Counted from the stretch's first letter, positions 11,423-25,700 are shown. The stretch: 64,000 nucleotides of DNA from Liquidambar formosana (GCA_039720395.1 CM077833.1:14259133-14323132), one strand, 5' to 3'. Notes: generated from the letters alone by a model not told the origin. A program made the numbers and translations.

Positions 11423-14400
11423 GGGTTTTGCAAATAATATCCGATCTGTTGGTATGCCTATAGCTCCATTCTGCTGGACAGATACCCTAATGGTGAATCA
11501 AGCTAGACTGGCTACTGCTACTCTACCTAGGAATTGTTTTGTGGAATTCCCAGCCAAAAAAGTAATAGCCTTCTAGGGGTAGGGATCGATATGATATCTA
11601 ATTTTGAAACTAAGAAAATAGTTTTTTCATTGGAATTGCTGTTTGAGCGAGTCCAAGGGAGCATTCATACGTCAAAGTAACGCAAAACATGGAGCCTTTT
11701 AATCTTAGCATGTCGAATACCAAACTTTTGATGTCTTGTTTATGGAGGACATGATTTAGTTTAATGATAATAGCCATTTATTAATTTTGTCTAATACAAG
11801 ACACTATATAGTTCACTTATTTTATTTGGTGAGGGTAAGTCGATGCTCCTCCGTGTGCTGCGAGGTTGACATCTGGCAGCCTCTCGCATGTCCTATGCAA
11901 CTAAAAGGGCCAACTAGTACCATGTCCTATATATTTAGAAGGACATGCCTCATGCCGATCCACTGTCATAATAATAATATACCTTTCATTTGGTGATACC
12001 CATATTGGATGGCAGCAGCCAACTAGCCATGACCATTCCCTGAACTTTCGTTATCACAGGAAAGTAGGGTTTGCCCCTGCCTCCTTGTGAGGCAGTTGGG
12101 TGTGCAGTTGATAATATTACAGAAACCTATCACACTAAGGTAGGGTTCGTTCCTACCTGGCCTCCTTGTGAGGCAGTTAAGCTAATTTTGGCCAATTAGA
12201 AACTTCACATGTTATCAAAACTTGTTACTATACATGACTGTCAGCATGGATTATTCATGCCTGCCTTTAATTAATTATTGTTAATTACATGGGTCTAACA
12301 TACAGTACATATTTTACATGGGTCATTTCATGCCTTTAATAATTAATTGTTACAATGAGCCTAACGGGACACATTAATTTTAGGCTTTTGTATATATGCT
12401 CTAAAACCATTTGAATCAACCTTTGCCTGAAAGGAAAATATCCCACCAATCACCCCCATCCCAAACCAACCCAGCGAAAGATAAAATGCTAGAAGAAAAA
12501 TAAACATGTGATTTACTTGCATTTGTGCCATTGAGAGATTTAAAATTTTGGTTCATTGAAAACTAGGGCAATTTAGTCGATGATCAACATGTGGGTTTTG
12601 CTAAATTAGTGATAAAATAGTTTGGATTCGTTTCATTGAGATATATTAGTGTTGATAGCATTGCTTTGATAACTATTGTGATGCATATATAATTTACCAG
12701 ACATCAATGTGATTTTCCAGAATGTGCATTGCCTATAAAAATTCTATTGTGCATGGGGTGAGATTCTCAACATGAAAATTTCTTAGCCCTCAAACCGGCC
12801 ACAATTAGTGTCTTAAGGCAACTGGATGGTGTGGCCAAACAAAATTGTTGGAGCGTCCAAACTCTATAGTACCCACACAGCAAGTTAAGTCTTAACCATG
12901 ACATTTGCATGCAGTGAAATTTCATTCACACAACCTTGAGGAAAAGTAGCTTAAATAGCCATGGCTTAGTCATAATTATCTTTGTAATTACGTCTTTGCA
13001 CACGTTAATTGATCAAATTTTAATGATAATTATTTCCATTGTATTTGTTCCATTCAAATGTAATAGACGGTATTTTAAAATCATTATGATCGATAGTTTC
13101 GTAAACTTCGGTGCATCTCTAATCTTAAAATACGGTAGTTAAATAACATTTTTTGGCCGTAGATGTCTTCTAAAGTACTCGTTCAAGTCACCGAAGACCC
13201 ATTATAGTTGTAGGAACAGTTGATCGAGAAAGTTGTTTAATGGTGAAGATGAGAAAGTCAGAAGTTGAGAAAATTATTTGGGCTTAACCACTAGATTCCT
13301 TATCATCACCTGCATCTGAACTTGGCCTCGCAATATTTATTTTCACATGCAATTGGCTTCATGGAAGAGTATCCTGAATTTGTTTTCGAGTGGATCGAGT
13401 TATCTTGATCAAACCATGGTTGGCGTCACCTTCTCTATGGCTCTACAATTCATTATGATTAGACTATCACAAAAACTGTTAAGACGCCACATAGTTGTGT
13501 TATCCCCTCTGATGCTTCAACAAATTAAGAATGGGTCCTAAAAGATTAATTAGTTAACTAAAAAGAATACAGGACTCAAATTGTTAATATATGGGTCGCA
13601 AATTTTTTTGCCATTATGCGAATTACCACATCGGATTCGAATCAAAATCCAATATGCCCATTGATAGGCGGGTCTAATATATGTCAAACTCAGCTCATAA
13701 CTTGAGACGAAAGTTTAAACTATCTATAGGTATACTATAGAAATAAATGTATTTTCATGAAAAGGTCAAGTCTTCTGAGTACTTGTCCTTTTCTCCCCCA
13801 CCCCCCTCTCCTCTCTTAAATTTCTGGGTCAATCATATCCTACACAAAATCCAGCAGTCCAAATTACTCGGCCGAGTTTTCCTAGTGACTGGCCGAATTT
13901 TAAAAGTTGAAACGCTATTTAAAATCCTAAAAAGGTGGATGATCAATTGCTGAGATTATAGGGTTTTAGGGGCATTTTTTATGTCTCATCTCATTGCATC
14001 CGAGTGTTCTGTGTTTCCTCATCGTGGGGGCTGCTCTTGGTTTGGGGTGGCTAGTTGGGTGTTCTTTGTTCGGGGTATTTTTGGGGCTGTTTTTGTTTGG
14101 ATTTGGGTGTTCTTTATTGGGTGTTTCTGATGCTTATTCTAATATAATTCTAGTTTGCCTAATAAAAAAAAGAGAGAAGACAATGGCTGGGATTACTAGG
14201 CGATACCCATATGGGTTTTGCTTTTATTTTCCACTTTTCTATGATTTGAATATTCCATCTCCCAAATAAGATTACGGTCGGCTTTTAAAAAGCATAGATA
14301 CTGTGGGATGAATTAGGCGAGGAAAGTTCTATTCTCCCACCTGAATTTGGTATAATATTTGAGACCCCACCTTTGTCTTTCTATGCTTTGATTCTTTATG

Positions 14401-14569
14401 ATGAAAAGGTCATTTTCTTACCTGAAACATTGTCCTCAGGTGAGACCAAGGCCATTTCCTTATAATATTAGTATGATATCATATCAGATGGTAGGAGTCC
14501 TTTTTTTCTTTTCCTTTTTTTTTTTTTTTTTAAATTCAATTTTTTTATTTTAACGTGTGCAACTCAGCC
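10741..14569. other. Gene-poor intergenic DNA with a poly(T)/poly(G) junction
   Basis: No gene recognised. A run of 15 T (11387-11401) is followed immediately by 20 G (11402-11421). Around 12060-12180 a phrase built on GCCTCCTTGTGAGGCAGTT occurs twice. The remainder is AT-rich with only short ORFs. Confidence 0.5.
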
Positions 14570-14673
14570 ATGGGCGGAGGCAGTAAGGGCTGAAGGGGGT
14601 CCCTTGGCCCCTCCATTTTTTTAATTAATTTGTACCAATATTTTTCTATTAATTACGTACTTGGCCCTTCTTC

Positions 14674-14725
<52 letters not shown>

Positions 14726-14894
14726 AGGTTTGGCCCAGAGGGTCTTTCTATCTTTTCTTTTTCTCTTTGCATGGGATGAGTTTTTCTTTCAGATTTTTGA
14801 AGGACTTTTGATCGTTTTCCCACATGTAATCATTATTTTTTATCATTTCCCTTCTCGTCGTTTGCCAAAAAAAAAAAAAAAAAAAAGAAGCTAA

Positions 14895-14934
<40 letters not shown>

Positions 14935-15424
14935 TTTTTGGTCTTGTTTTGAAGAAAAAAATTGCGAGAAGTTATAACCAATTTATTTCTTTGGTATTTT
15001 GAATTAGTACAAAATCATAAAAATGAATCAAAATTTGGTTACCTAGACCAAATTTCTGACTCCACAACTGAGCTTGATCTTATCATCAAGGGCTGAGTTA
15101 GGAATTATCTCCAATGGAGGTACCGTGCTATGATTTTATGAAATGAGAACTGAAAATTCTAGATTTTTTTTTTAAAAAAATTATTTTTTGATAATTAGTT
15201 TTCAATGTAATACCTAAAAAAGATTTTTGTGTCAACTTATTATAAATAAACTATATATATGCTTAAAAATAACTACTATTTTCTTTCTTTTGGCATTATG
15301 TTGGTAAATAAATATCGATAAATAGATACTAAATAGTAATTTATCCCAAAAAAATAATAAATAAATAATTGTTTGAGACCAATGGGGAGCACGTGCCCCA
15401 GGCCCCCCGGCTCTGCCATTGCTT
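14570..15424. mobile_element. Possible TIR element with GGCGGAG-type ends
   Basis: The left edge reads CCATGGGCGGAGGCAG. The right edge, read on the other strand, is CAATGGCAGAGCCGGG, followed in both cases by G/C-rich sequence (GGGTCCC...GGCCCC against GGCCTGGGGC). This is the look of a degenerate hAT-type terminal inverted repeat. The interior contains a very long poly(T) run (14676-14724) and (AT)n. The flanking 8-mers match at only about half their positions, so no target duplication supports it. Confidence 0.35.
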
Positions 15425-15925
15425 ATCATTAGGACCGTTTTGTCCAAAACAAATGTGGATGTAGACTTCACTCTCTTTACGACATTAACAATGCATTACA
15501 TGCTTTCTTGTGAGATTTTGTTTTTTTTGAGTTATGCTATGCAGAAAGACTCTAACAATTCGAGTGTCAGAAGATTTATGTGCCCCGAAGTAACATGTCC
15601 CTTTGAGATTCCATCGTCAAAAGTAATGTCCCCTCAACTCTTCTCACCTTGAAGTGCTTACTATGTAGACGTCATTTTTGTGGGAAAAAAATTGTAAGAA
15701 TAACGATGCATTAAATAAGGGGAAAGAGTCACTTTCTGCTCTGAAATGCTTACTGTCAGACGTCAGTTTTTGTTCCCGAGGAGCTTGAACTTGAAATTCA
15801 TTCAAGTTAACTTTAACTTGATTTTAAACTTAACTAAGTTTTTAAAACTTATTTTGAAAATTATTTTACAAAATTTCTTATTCATTATTTGTCTTGTTTC
15901 GAAAGTCTCAATGAATAAATTTCAA
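15425..15925. other. Intergenic DNA, nothing identified
   Basis: A 77-codon plus-strand frame (15419-15652) and an 88-codon one (15746-16012) have no recognisable features. No other signal seen. Confidence 0.4.
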
Positions 15926-16098
15926 TATATATATACGATTATGTTTCCATCAGCACGTGTTGATATAAATTATATCAGCACCACGCATTGGGGGTTATAC
16001 CCCTTGCATTAGTCTAATGTATCTCATGTCCCAATATGCACAAGGTACAACTTCCAATGCGAGTGTTGATCTAAGTTATATCAGCACATGCTTACTTG

Positions 16099-16136
<38 letters not shown>

Positions 16137-16326
16137 ATATATATATATATATATACGATTATGTCCCATCAGCACGTGTTGATATAAATCATCTCAGCAC
16201 TATACATTAGGATTGTACCATTTGCATTAGTCCAATATACTTTATATCCTACTAATTCACAACGTACAACTCCCAATACGGGTGTTGATATAAGTTATAT
16301 CAGCATGTGCTTACCTGATCATCATC

Positions 16327-16330
<4 letters not shown>
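15926..16330. repeat. Two tandem ~185-bp MITE-like units separated by (TCA)n and (TA)n
   Basis: Unit 1 (about 15926-16097) and unit 2 (about 16136-16330) share the same order of landmarks: ATACGATTATG, CATCAGCACGTGTTGATATAA, a central GTACAACTYCCAATRCG phrase, then AAGTTATATCAGCA and CTTACYTGATCATC. Each unit is itself loosely palindromic (TGTTGATATAA against TTATATCAGCA). An ATC/TCA microsatellite (16098-16135) and an AT run separate them, and a longer AT run (16331-16371) follows. A related sequence is at 44329-44463. Confidence 0.7.
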
Positions 16331-16371
<41 letters not shown>

Positions 16372-16373
<2 letters not shown>

Positions 16374-16761
16374 TATTTTTTTTTTTTGGTTTGTAGCTTA
16401 GATGCACTTTAGGCTTGTCTTTAAACAAGAAGCTGTAAAAAAAAAAATCTTGCATATTGAAAAAAAAAAAAGTAAAAAAAGAAGACAAACCCTTGCATAT
16501 TGGAACAGTAAATGTTTAGAGTACAGCATGCATGCAATGTGATATTAATGGAAAATGAAGTACAATACACAATTCCTGGATTATTCAGGAAAGCCAGGTT
16601 TACACGGAGTTTCAGTTGATTTTTGTCTCTATGCTCTAAGCTACATAACCATCCTCACAATTAGGATGGCAATGTCTTCATTAGATGACAACACGAGTCC
16701 AGAATAATCAACAACACAAAATACATGTATAAATTATACTTAAATATTTATTGGGACGGGT
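16372..16761 (-). other. Probable 3' untranslated region and downstream flank of the hydrolase gene
   Basis: This lies just downstream of the stop codon at 16762 on the minus strand. AATAAA occurs on the minus strand within 15 bases after the stop (about 16750), but it is probably too close to be the main polyadenylation signal. Poly(A) runs at 16437-16447 and 16460-16471 are simple sequence. Confidence 0.4.
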
Positions 16762-19700
16762 CTATCTTCTGAGTAATGCTGCAGGTAAGACATTCTTTAT
16801 CTTCTTCTTGAAGATTAATTGAAGTGCTGAGCCTACCAACGGCCAACTTGTTAGGATGGCAACATAAGCAAGCAACCACATTGATCTTGTATTATGTCGA
16901 GAAAGCTGGTCTAAGCGTCTTCTAATAGGAGTAGCGACATCAAGAGGTCTAACATCTTCGATGCTTGTAGCTTGTTTGGAGCTTTGGGTAATGTCGGGAA
17001 CAAGATCAGACTTTTCTTCTGTCATATTGTCATCTTGATCTGTATCTTGAACCAATATGTCGGACCTTCTACCATGAAACTTCTGCACTTCAGATGCATC
17101 TCCTACCGCGTCATTTGTTGTTACTTCATTACCAATTGCAGCCACCAATCCACCTTCTGTGACATGTACAAATGGACCCTGATCGATGGAAGATTCCAAT
17201 GAAGAATGTGGACCAGAATTCTGTGTCTGCATATAAAAGAACAATATGAGCATGAAAAACCAACCTGCAAATTGCATTAAGAAAGAAGAAAAGGTATTCT
17301 TGTAAATTGTCAAGGCTTTTATGATTTGGCTACTTGATGGAATCTTATACTTGGCCCTACCACCAAAATGAACTTATACCTACTGCTACTATTCTATTAG
17401 TTTGAAAAGCAAACTAATAGTAATGAGAAAAATTTGTACCTTCTTTTGTCTATGCATAAATGGGCTAGAGTGTAGAACACCAAGAAATTCATCAACAGCC
17501 CTTACCCACCTGCAACAGAGATAAAGTGAAAATCCACCAATGATTATTAACATTGTTAAAGGTTGGCCATTTTGCAGCTGGCTAGAAGTATGTCATATGT
17601 AGTGAAAGCACAGATGAATCTGATGCGACAACAATCACATAAACATGCAATTGTTTCAGCACATGATTGGGACAACAATCACAATCCAAGTTTCCTTCTA
17701 GCTTGTGCCTTTTTTAAACATAGTAACCCAGGACTTAAAACTAGAATATTGCCCAAGTAATGGAATTCTACTAAGCCAAGACTACAAATAGGATCATAGG
17801 ATAGGAATGGCAGAGCAGGATTGTCTAGCCAACCCAGATAACTGGATAAAGCGATGGGGATCAATGATCATACCACAGAATGATGTGAGGCTGTAAAATA
17901 CCATCATCTTGAAAATTGTCAGGGGAATTCCTCATAAACATTTGGAAAATTAAGAAATTCCCTGGAAGATCAACTCTGGTGGACTTTTCAGGCCATAACT
18001 AAATCAGTTTTGAATGCTGAACAGATAGTAAGAGTGTAATATCCTATAAGAATATGGGAGCAGAAAGTACCACACGCCAGCTGCAGATATTCCTTCAAAG
18101 AATGCCAGATGTCCTCCGTGCATGGTAGTGGCCAGGACAATATTTTTATTTGCCCTATAATAAAAAAAAAATATCATAACGGCAATAAAAAATGACACTG
18201 AAAGAACCATTCAATGTCATAAGAGGAGCAGCTCACCTGCATTCATCCCAAGGAATGGCTTCCCTAGTACAGACGGGATCATCCATAGCACTGATACAGA
18301 GTAGTGGCACTGACACATTTCCAACAAAACTAGTACTGCTACAGCGCCTGTAGTATGTATCCACAGTCTTAAGGAAACAAGATGTTATTTTCAGTAAAGG
18401 GAAAAGCATATAAGAAACAAGAAGAAAAAAAATCAGAGCTTGATACCTCAAATTTCCCAACAAGGCAGGTGGCATAGTTGTCAAAATCTCGAATAGAACG
18501 TGACTTTTAAAGCACAAGATCACAACCAAACAGACAAAATTAGTTGGAAGGACATAGTACACAAATTAAGTATATATTCGTGCGCAAAACGAATACAGTT
18601 TACGATGGTAGATATTAATTGGAAATTTTGCTTGAAATTCTTTCATGAAAAAAAAATTTAAGAGTAGGACTCCTCTTATATGAAACAAAGTTTACATAGT
18701 AATTTTAAAAACTGTATTTTATGATGTAAAATCATGTAGAATACACAAATTTTTTTGTATAACCTCAGTGTAGAATCATAGGCCTTCCATAACATACACA
18801 AGCTTATAATAATACTCTGTTTAGGAGGCAGGTGACATTCATAATATTCAACATATCTTACCAAGTGTCAACTCTCCAAATGACATACCCCATTTGCTTC
18901 CCCATTTTAAGCTTCCTTGTAATCGAAGGATCTCATTTGAGTCTCATTATTGTGATGCAATGGGAGGGGACTGTCCAAAGATCCCACAATTAACTAGTCT
19001 TTAATAACTAAGTCTAAAGCATTGTGATAGTCATTTGTATATACTAATGTTTAACTAAATCTTGATACCAGCAGCTAATTTACACCATTTCAGAATATAG
19101 GTCCTAAGAAAGCACTACGAACTCAATTTAATTTCCTGTAAATGATTATTTTGTTCTGTCAAGATAAGGTAAAATTAAATCATTATTGTTGGAAAGTACC
19201 ACATCCCACATTTGTTAAATATAAAAGTTGATATAACTTCATATACTTGTTTGGGCCCTCCACCTAATAGCTTAGGCTTTTAGGTTGGAAAATTAACATG
19301 GTATTAGAGCTCTTTTGGGGTTAAGTGGTATCGTAACATGGTACCAAAGCTTTAGTCTGCCGGAGGTCTTGGGTTCGAATCTTGTTACCTCCATTTCTTT
19401 ATTTCCCCATTAGTTTGTTTGTCTTTCTGTGGTGTCTGTCTATCTTTCCACATGTGGGATGGAGCTGCACATGGTGTGGTGGGGGTGTTAGCTTGAAAAA
19501 TAAGGACCAAAAAAAAAAAAAAAAAAATTTAAAACCTTACTAATATTGGTCAGAATCTCAGTTTGACAAGAAATATCCTTTTTCTCTTCCAAATGGAAAT
19601 TTCTCGAAGATAAATACCTAGATCATTCAAGATCTATTGAAGAAATAGTTAGGAATCGCTTTTCAACTTCCACATGGCTGCAATTTTATTCCTTTTGAAA

Positions 19701-22700
19701 ATAACCCCATAATAAAACTATTTGAAAATTTTAAAAACTAAGTAAATCAAAGTCTCATATAACAGTTTAGAACATAATACAATTTTTTAAGGTTGGCCAA
19801 AAAAATCAAGTTTCAAAGAATAAGGCTTATTCAAAGTCTCACTAGCCCATAAAATTTCATTTGATATACTAATACAAAAACATCAAGGACTGGTACAAAT
19901 ATTTCAAATTATAAATAATTTATGTTTGAAATAAAAAAAGCAATGATTATGGTATTACCTAAATTTATTCATTATTACTATTTTTAGCTAGGAACCATTG
20001 TCTAGTGCAATGGTAAAGGTCTTGGGGAAGCTAGAAGGTGCATGTTTGAGTATTGAGAGCAGCCACAATGCACTAAGAACAAAGGTTAGGACCATATCCA
20101 ATTCACCCTTCCCAAGACTTGCTTAGTGGGACCAGCACTAGGTAATCATCAACTTTTTATTTACTATTTTTCTTTTTTTCTTTTTTGGATAAGTATTAGT
20201 CAATATTTTCACTCTTTCTATACTATGTGATACTAGCTTGATTGTGTATTTGTATATCATATCATTAATTTATTATTGTGTAAATGATATGTATTTTAAT
20301 GTTATATCATTTAAAAAATGGTAAACTAGTATAAATTTGTATTCTTTATTTGCTCAGTGGTGCACACTTTTTGCACCCCATACACCACAAATTTGTCTCA
20401 CACATTTTATTTACAATATTTGATTCTAAATTGTTTATTCGAGTCTATTTCATTGTCTTGTAAAGTGTCAATGAAAATGGTGACATTTAACTAATGATTT
20501 CCATCATTTCTCATATTGAAATATTTCTCTAGATCTCTTTGTTTTCGGACCCTCAATATCAAAATTTACATCCTTGGGCAAAAAAATAGCATCAAACTTC
20601 AATAATAACAGGATATAACCAATTTAACCACATGATCATCATTTCGTATAGAATTAACCTTTAAACAAAGTGATCCCATTTTTGTAGTTCAAATCCAAAA
20701 AGAGTAGGTGAAAGTGGAAAAAGAAAGAACATGGGTCTAACGAATAGGAATTGGGTTCACATTGTCATTCAGACCCATTAGATGCTCAATAGGATTTTTT
20801 AAATTTAACATGCAGTTAAACCTTAGTAAAGTACTAGATGTAGATATTTTTATGGAACCCTAACAAAGAACAAAGAAATTTACAACATCCATCCAAGTGA
20901 GTAGCCTAGTACATATGATTCTTCAAGAAACAATAATAAAAAAAAAGAAGTAACTAAAAACCTACTTATCTTTTGCTAGCTACCATCAATTATGCCAGCT
21001 TGAGTAGCTATTTCACGATGGATTGATATTTCCTATTTGACTTTATTTAATGGTATCTTTAAAATTTTAACCCACAGTAAATTATGAAGCAAATCCATAT
21101 TGGCTTTGGCTAATGAACACACCAGCACTACAGAGAAGTTGCATGTCCCAAGCCTAATTATTTTAACCTTTTGCATACCATGCACAACTATCTATAACCA
21201 ACTATTGTAAATTACTTATAATTTTCTTTTCCTTTCTGTTCTTTTCTTTTCTTTTCTTTTCTTTTCCTTTTTTTTTTATTAAAAAAAAAAAAGGGTAAAA
21301 TGCAAAAAACCCCCTCCTATTATTACCCATTTTGCAGGTTACCCCCCCCCCCCCCCCAAAAAAAAAAAAAAAAAAAAAAAAACCCAATCAAAAACCCCCC
21401 ATATTTTCTTAGGGGGGGTACGCTGTTAAAAGATACATACAAAGTCCTTTTTACCCTTGCCTTTTGCTAAATAAAATAATATTATCAGATTAAAAATTAT
21501 TATTGTTATAATGCTAAATATTTATCAGATAGATGGAAATACGACCGTGGCAGCCAAGGTCGGCGATGCTTCGACCAAAACCCACAAACCCTCTACTCAC
21601 TAATCTTCCCCTTCAATCAGTTCCACCCCTCATTCTCACTCCCCTAACCCAAACCTTAATCTTCCAGAGTTGGAATTTGACTCAATTTTTTGTCATCAAA
21701 GTTGTTCGAAGATCAAGTCTCTACCTTGCTTTAAAGCTGAATTTCGGTGAAGGTTTTGTCGAGGTTTTGGTTATAGCCTCCAGGGGGCATCGTTGTCATC
21801 GAAATTGTCGCCGAAAATTGATTGAGACACTATCTGGCCTTAAGCTCAGTCCATCAGGAACTTAGCCAGAGATTGTCAATTTGCAGTGCTAGATCTTGAT
21901 AGTCGCTGTCAACCCCATCACTAACCTTCTTCTCACAATCATGTCAGCACCTGTAACAAACCCCCATGTAAGCACCTGTTACAAACCCCCATCACTGAAG
22001 TTTCGAGTCTTCATGTTCGGGTTCAAGAAATCGAAAACAAAGTCGCATTGTGGGTCTTTTCGATGTGTTCTCCACGGTGTTGCCTGTATAGTCTCCGGAT
22101 TCAGTGATGAGTTTGCCGAAGAAAGCGATGAAGACGATGTGGAAGAAGGAAAGAAGCAGGGAGAAGCAGAGGAATATTCCAGCAGGACTCCAGGTGATGT
22201 GTAAGCATTTGGGGAAGAGCAGATCTGCATCGGCAGTGAGAGTGGTGAGTTGCCCACAATTAGTGGTGTTTTATGGCTTCTTCCATGACACCATCAGTGT
22301 GGGATTTGCCCTTTTCCCCATCTGCATTCCTTTTCTCAGGTGGAGGCACAATGACGGCAATGGCCCTACCAGCATGGGTAACCGGAGAGGCAATAGCAAC
22401 AGAGCACCATCAAGTAAGGGAGGGAGAGGAAGAGAGAAGGTGAAATCAGATTAAGTCAACTTTTATACTTTAGTAGGAAAGGGTATTTTTGTCTTAAAAG
22501 TGAGTAAACAGCATCACGTAAGAGGCACATGATACTTTTCCGTTAATTTTCTTAATGGTTGATGGATGGAAGGGAAAATTTGTCAACCCTAGACAATATG
22601 GGGGGGTTTTTTTATTCGGTTTTTTTTTAGACGGGGGTAACCTGCAAAATGGGTAATAATAGAAGGGGTTTTTTTTGCATTCCTTTTCTTAAAAAGATTA

Positions 22701-25700
22701 GGATGGAACCAAATCAAGAACAATTTCAAGTTCTTAGAAAGGTGCAAGAGATTACCACTGGATTTGAAATAAGCAATGAATGAAATTATAGTTAAAAACT
22801 TCATTATCCCATCTTATATATTATGCATACATCTACTTTGATGTTACACTAAACATTAGAGAGACGATCCAATTTGATAGAAAAGAACCTTTTTGATGCC
22901 TTCCCAATCAGCGAGGCGGGAATAATGAGGCTGATGTCTGCAATGAACAAGTAAATATTGTAAATTGTGAAGCAAAGCCAAGCAGCAACATATGGGTGAA
23001 AATCATATGTTGATTACATCCTAACCGTAAGCCATTTTAAAGGAAGTGGAAAATCAACTTTCAGTCAAGAGTTTATACATATCAAAATAGCCATAATCAG
23101 AATTCATGCCACAAGAACATAATTGATAATGTAACGAACATACAATTGCGCATAACCTTGCAGGCCAATTGTAAGAGCTTTGTCATAGAACTTTTGCAAA
23201 AGCCTGCGGGATATGAATCTATCACCTATCTGCAAAGGATTATAAAGAGGTCGTGACTTCTAATTAGTTAATAAACAATAACTACTTATAATGGATGGCA
23301 GATAAGTTAAAAGTGGTAAACCTCAAAACCATGAAACATTCGTACCCTTACCACATCTTCTAGCTCAAGTGGAGAGATGGTGATTGAATCCTCAAAATGC
23401 TTGGTCAATTTCTCTATTGGGTAATTCATTTGAAGAGAAGATGTGGCATAATTTGGTTCACATGGATGCATGTCACATCCTTTTGGGATGTCCTTTGCAG
23501 TATACCGAAAAACAGTTCATTATAGTGACAAGAACAGCTATTGCTGCATGAGGAACAATTTCTTTTTTCCTTTTATTTTTCCTTTTTTTAAATCACTGTC
23601 CATCCAATGAAGCTAAATTCATTTTTTAAAGAGGATGAGCTGCCAACCACTCTCTTCACTTCAAATAATTTGGTAAGATGGAGATCAAAAACTATATACT
23701 GTATAAGTGTTGATTGCTAAGGAAACCAGAAAAGAAACCTCCATCCCAAAAGAAAGTGAAGGCATTACTTCATCAGTTTATTGATATTACACCCTAAGAG
23801 CTACCAAGTGGCCTTCCTCCATTAAGGAATATTCAGCACCACATGTACTTTTTTTTTTTTTTTTTTTTTAATAACGATGGAACCATCCCACAACAGGGCC
23901 CTTTGGACCCACCCATGGAACCTAAACCCCCTGGGAGACTAGCACAGCAACCCACTGCCACGTCCCCCCACTTAAATTTTGGGTTGTCCTAGCGGGGAAT
24001 CGAACCCGTGACCGTCCGCCTAACCACACAATCACAAGTTCACCCTTACCAACTGGGCTACCCAAGGGTGGGTTTCAGCACCACATAAACTTGATTACAA
24101 GAGTAGCTGTACCAAAATTTACACCACTATTGGATGATTTTGAAAGAGCATGAGGGGCTCCAAAGACAAGCAAATGGATTTTTAAAGAATGGGCTAGTTA
24201 ATTCAAGAAAATTTCAACCAGTGTGCAGTTCTGGCTTTACTCGCACCCAAGAGGATGGATGTCCCGTGATTTGACCCAATGAGAAGATTACAAGCAGCCA
24301 AAGGTGACCATTCAGGCACAAAAAGCAAACAGGCAGCCCAAGATGCCCACTGACTCAAATGGAAAGATTTAGACACTCACAAGGTCAAACGATCTAATGC
24401 GAGCTAGTCCAACATGTAAACCATGTCCAAAACTTTCAGTTGAAGTGTTTGGGACTAGTGATTTGATCCAACAGGGGATATGTTGGTTGCTTTCCAAATA
24501 TTTTCAAATATTAATTTCAGAAGTGGGTATGATCAAAATCACATCCAAGAAAAAGACAAGTAGAAAATAGCGTATAAGACTAAGTTGAGTCTTTATGAAT
24601 GGCTTGTTCTTCCAGAATACTATCCAAAAAATTTAATTAAATTTATGACAAATAAAACTGTATTCTTAAGCTGGTTTATTATTTTTGCTACATTAGTCTT
24701 TTGAATCTAGTTTTTAAATTTTCAAGAATAAACTAATTTGCATATCAATGGACTAAGTTATAAATTTTTTAATGTGTCCTGGTCTTGTTTCCAAGATTAG
24801 GGACTTGGACTTCTTGTTATATGTTGTGAGAAGCTTCATTTTTTTTTTTCCTTATCAAAAAAAAGAAAGGGGGGGGGGGGGGGGGGGGGGTGGTGGTGGG
24901 GTGGGGAAGAAAAGCTTCATTTTTTAGGCTCGGTCCTAACAAACCCAGAAGGCCAGAATAAAACCAGGTAAAGGTCAATGTAGAAGGCCAAGAGCCAAAC
25001 TAATGATAATATGCTATACTCATTTAAGAGGCTAAAAGTAAAAAAATGAAAATGAATTCATGATTGTAGTTGCCCTATGTTGGTGATGTGAAAAATTCCT
25101 CTCCTAGTAAAATCAGTGCCACTTGAAAAGTCAAATATTGTTAGTCACATTCATCTTAAGTTAAAATACAAACCAAAAGGTCCCAAGGAGAGCAAATAGC
25201 AGCAGCCCCAGCAATTGGAACATTTTCCCCATCTTCTCCAAGATATTTTACCTGAAAGCAATCATTCAATCAGATGCAAGATAAAATACTAAGGTGCTGG
25301 CACTTACATTTGTATGCTACTATATACAATTAATGAATGCTTACAAAAAAATGAGTTGCTGGCTTACGGATCTCCAGAAAGATGATGCAGCAAATTGTCA
25401 AATACAAGCAAGTATGAGCAACATTCAGCTATACAATGGGTACATAAAAATTGATATTTTAATCAAAACAAAGAGTGGCCACTGTACAAAGTAAAAAAAA
25501 ACTCTCCACTCCCATATTAAAGTAAGCAATTCAGGGTGTAATCAATCTAAATGACCAAGAGCAGGAACTAGGAAGTAGAAATTATTTTATTTAATAAAAT
25601 AAAAAGAAAATTGAAAAGTCATAAATATCTGTACAAAACTTCTCTAATGTTCTTGCTCCATGATAAGCAATTGGCAATTTCAATGGCACCTTCAAGTGCA

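Noticed and set aside
24001..24062. Genuine tRNA gene
   Set aside because: Boxes A and B are present but the arms do not close as a tRNA, and an A tail plus target duplications identify a SINE.
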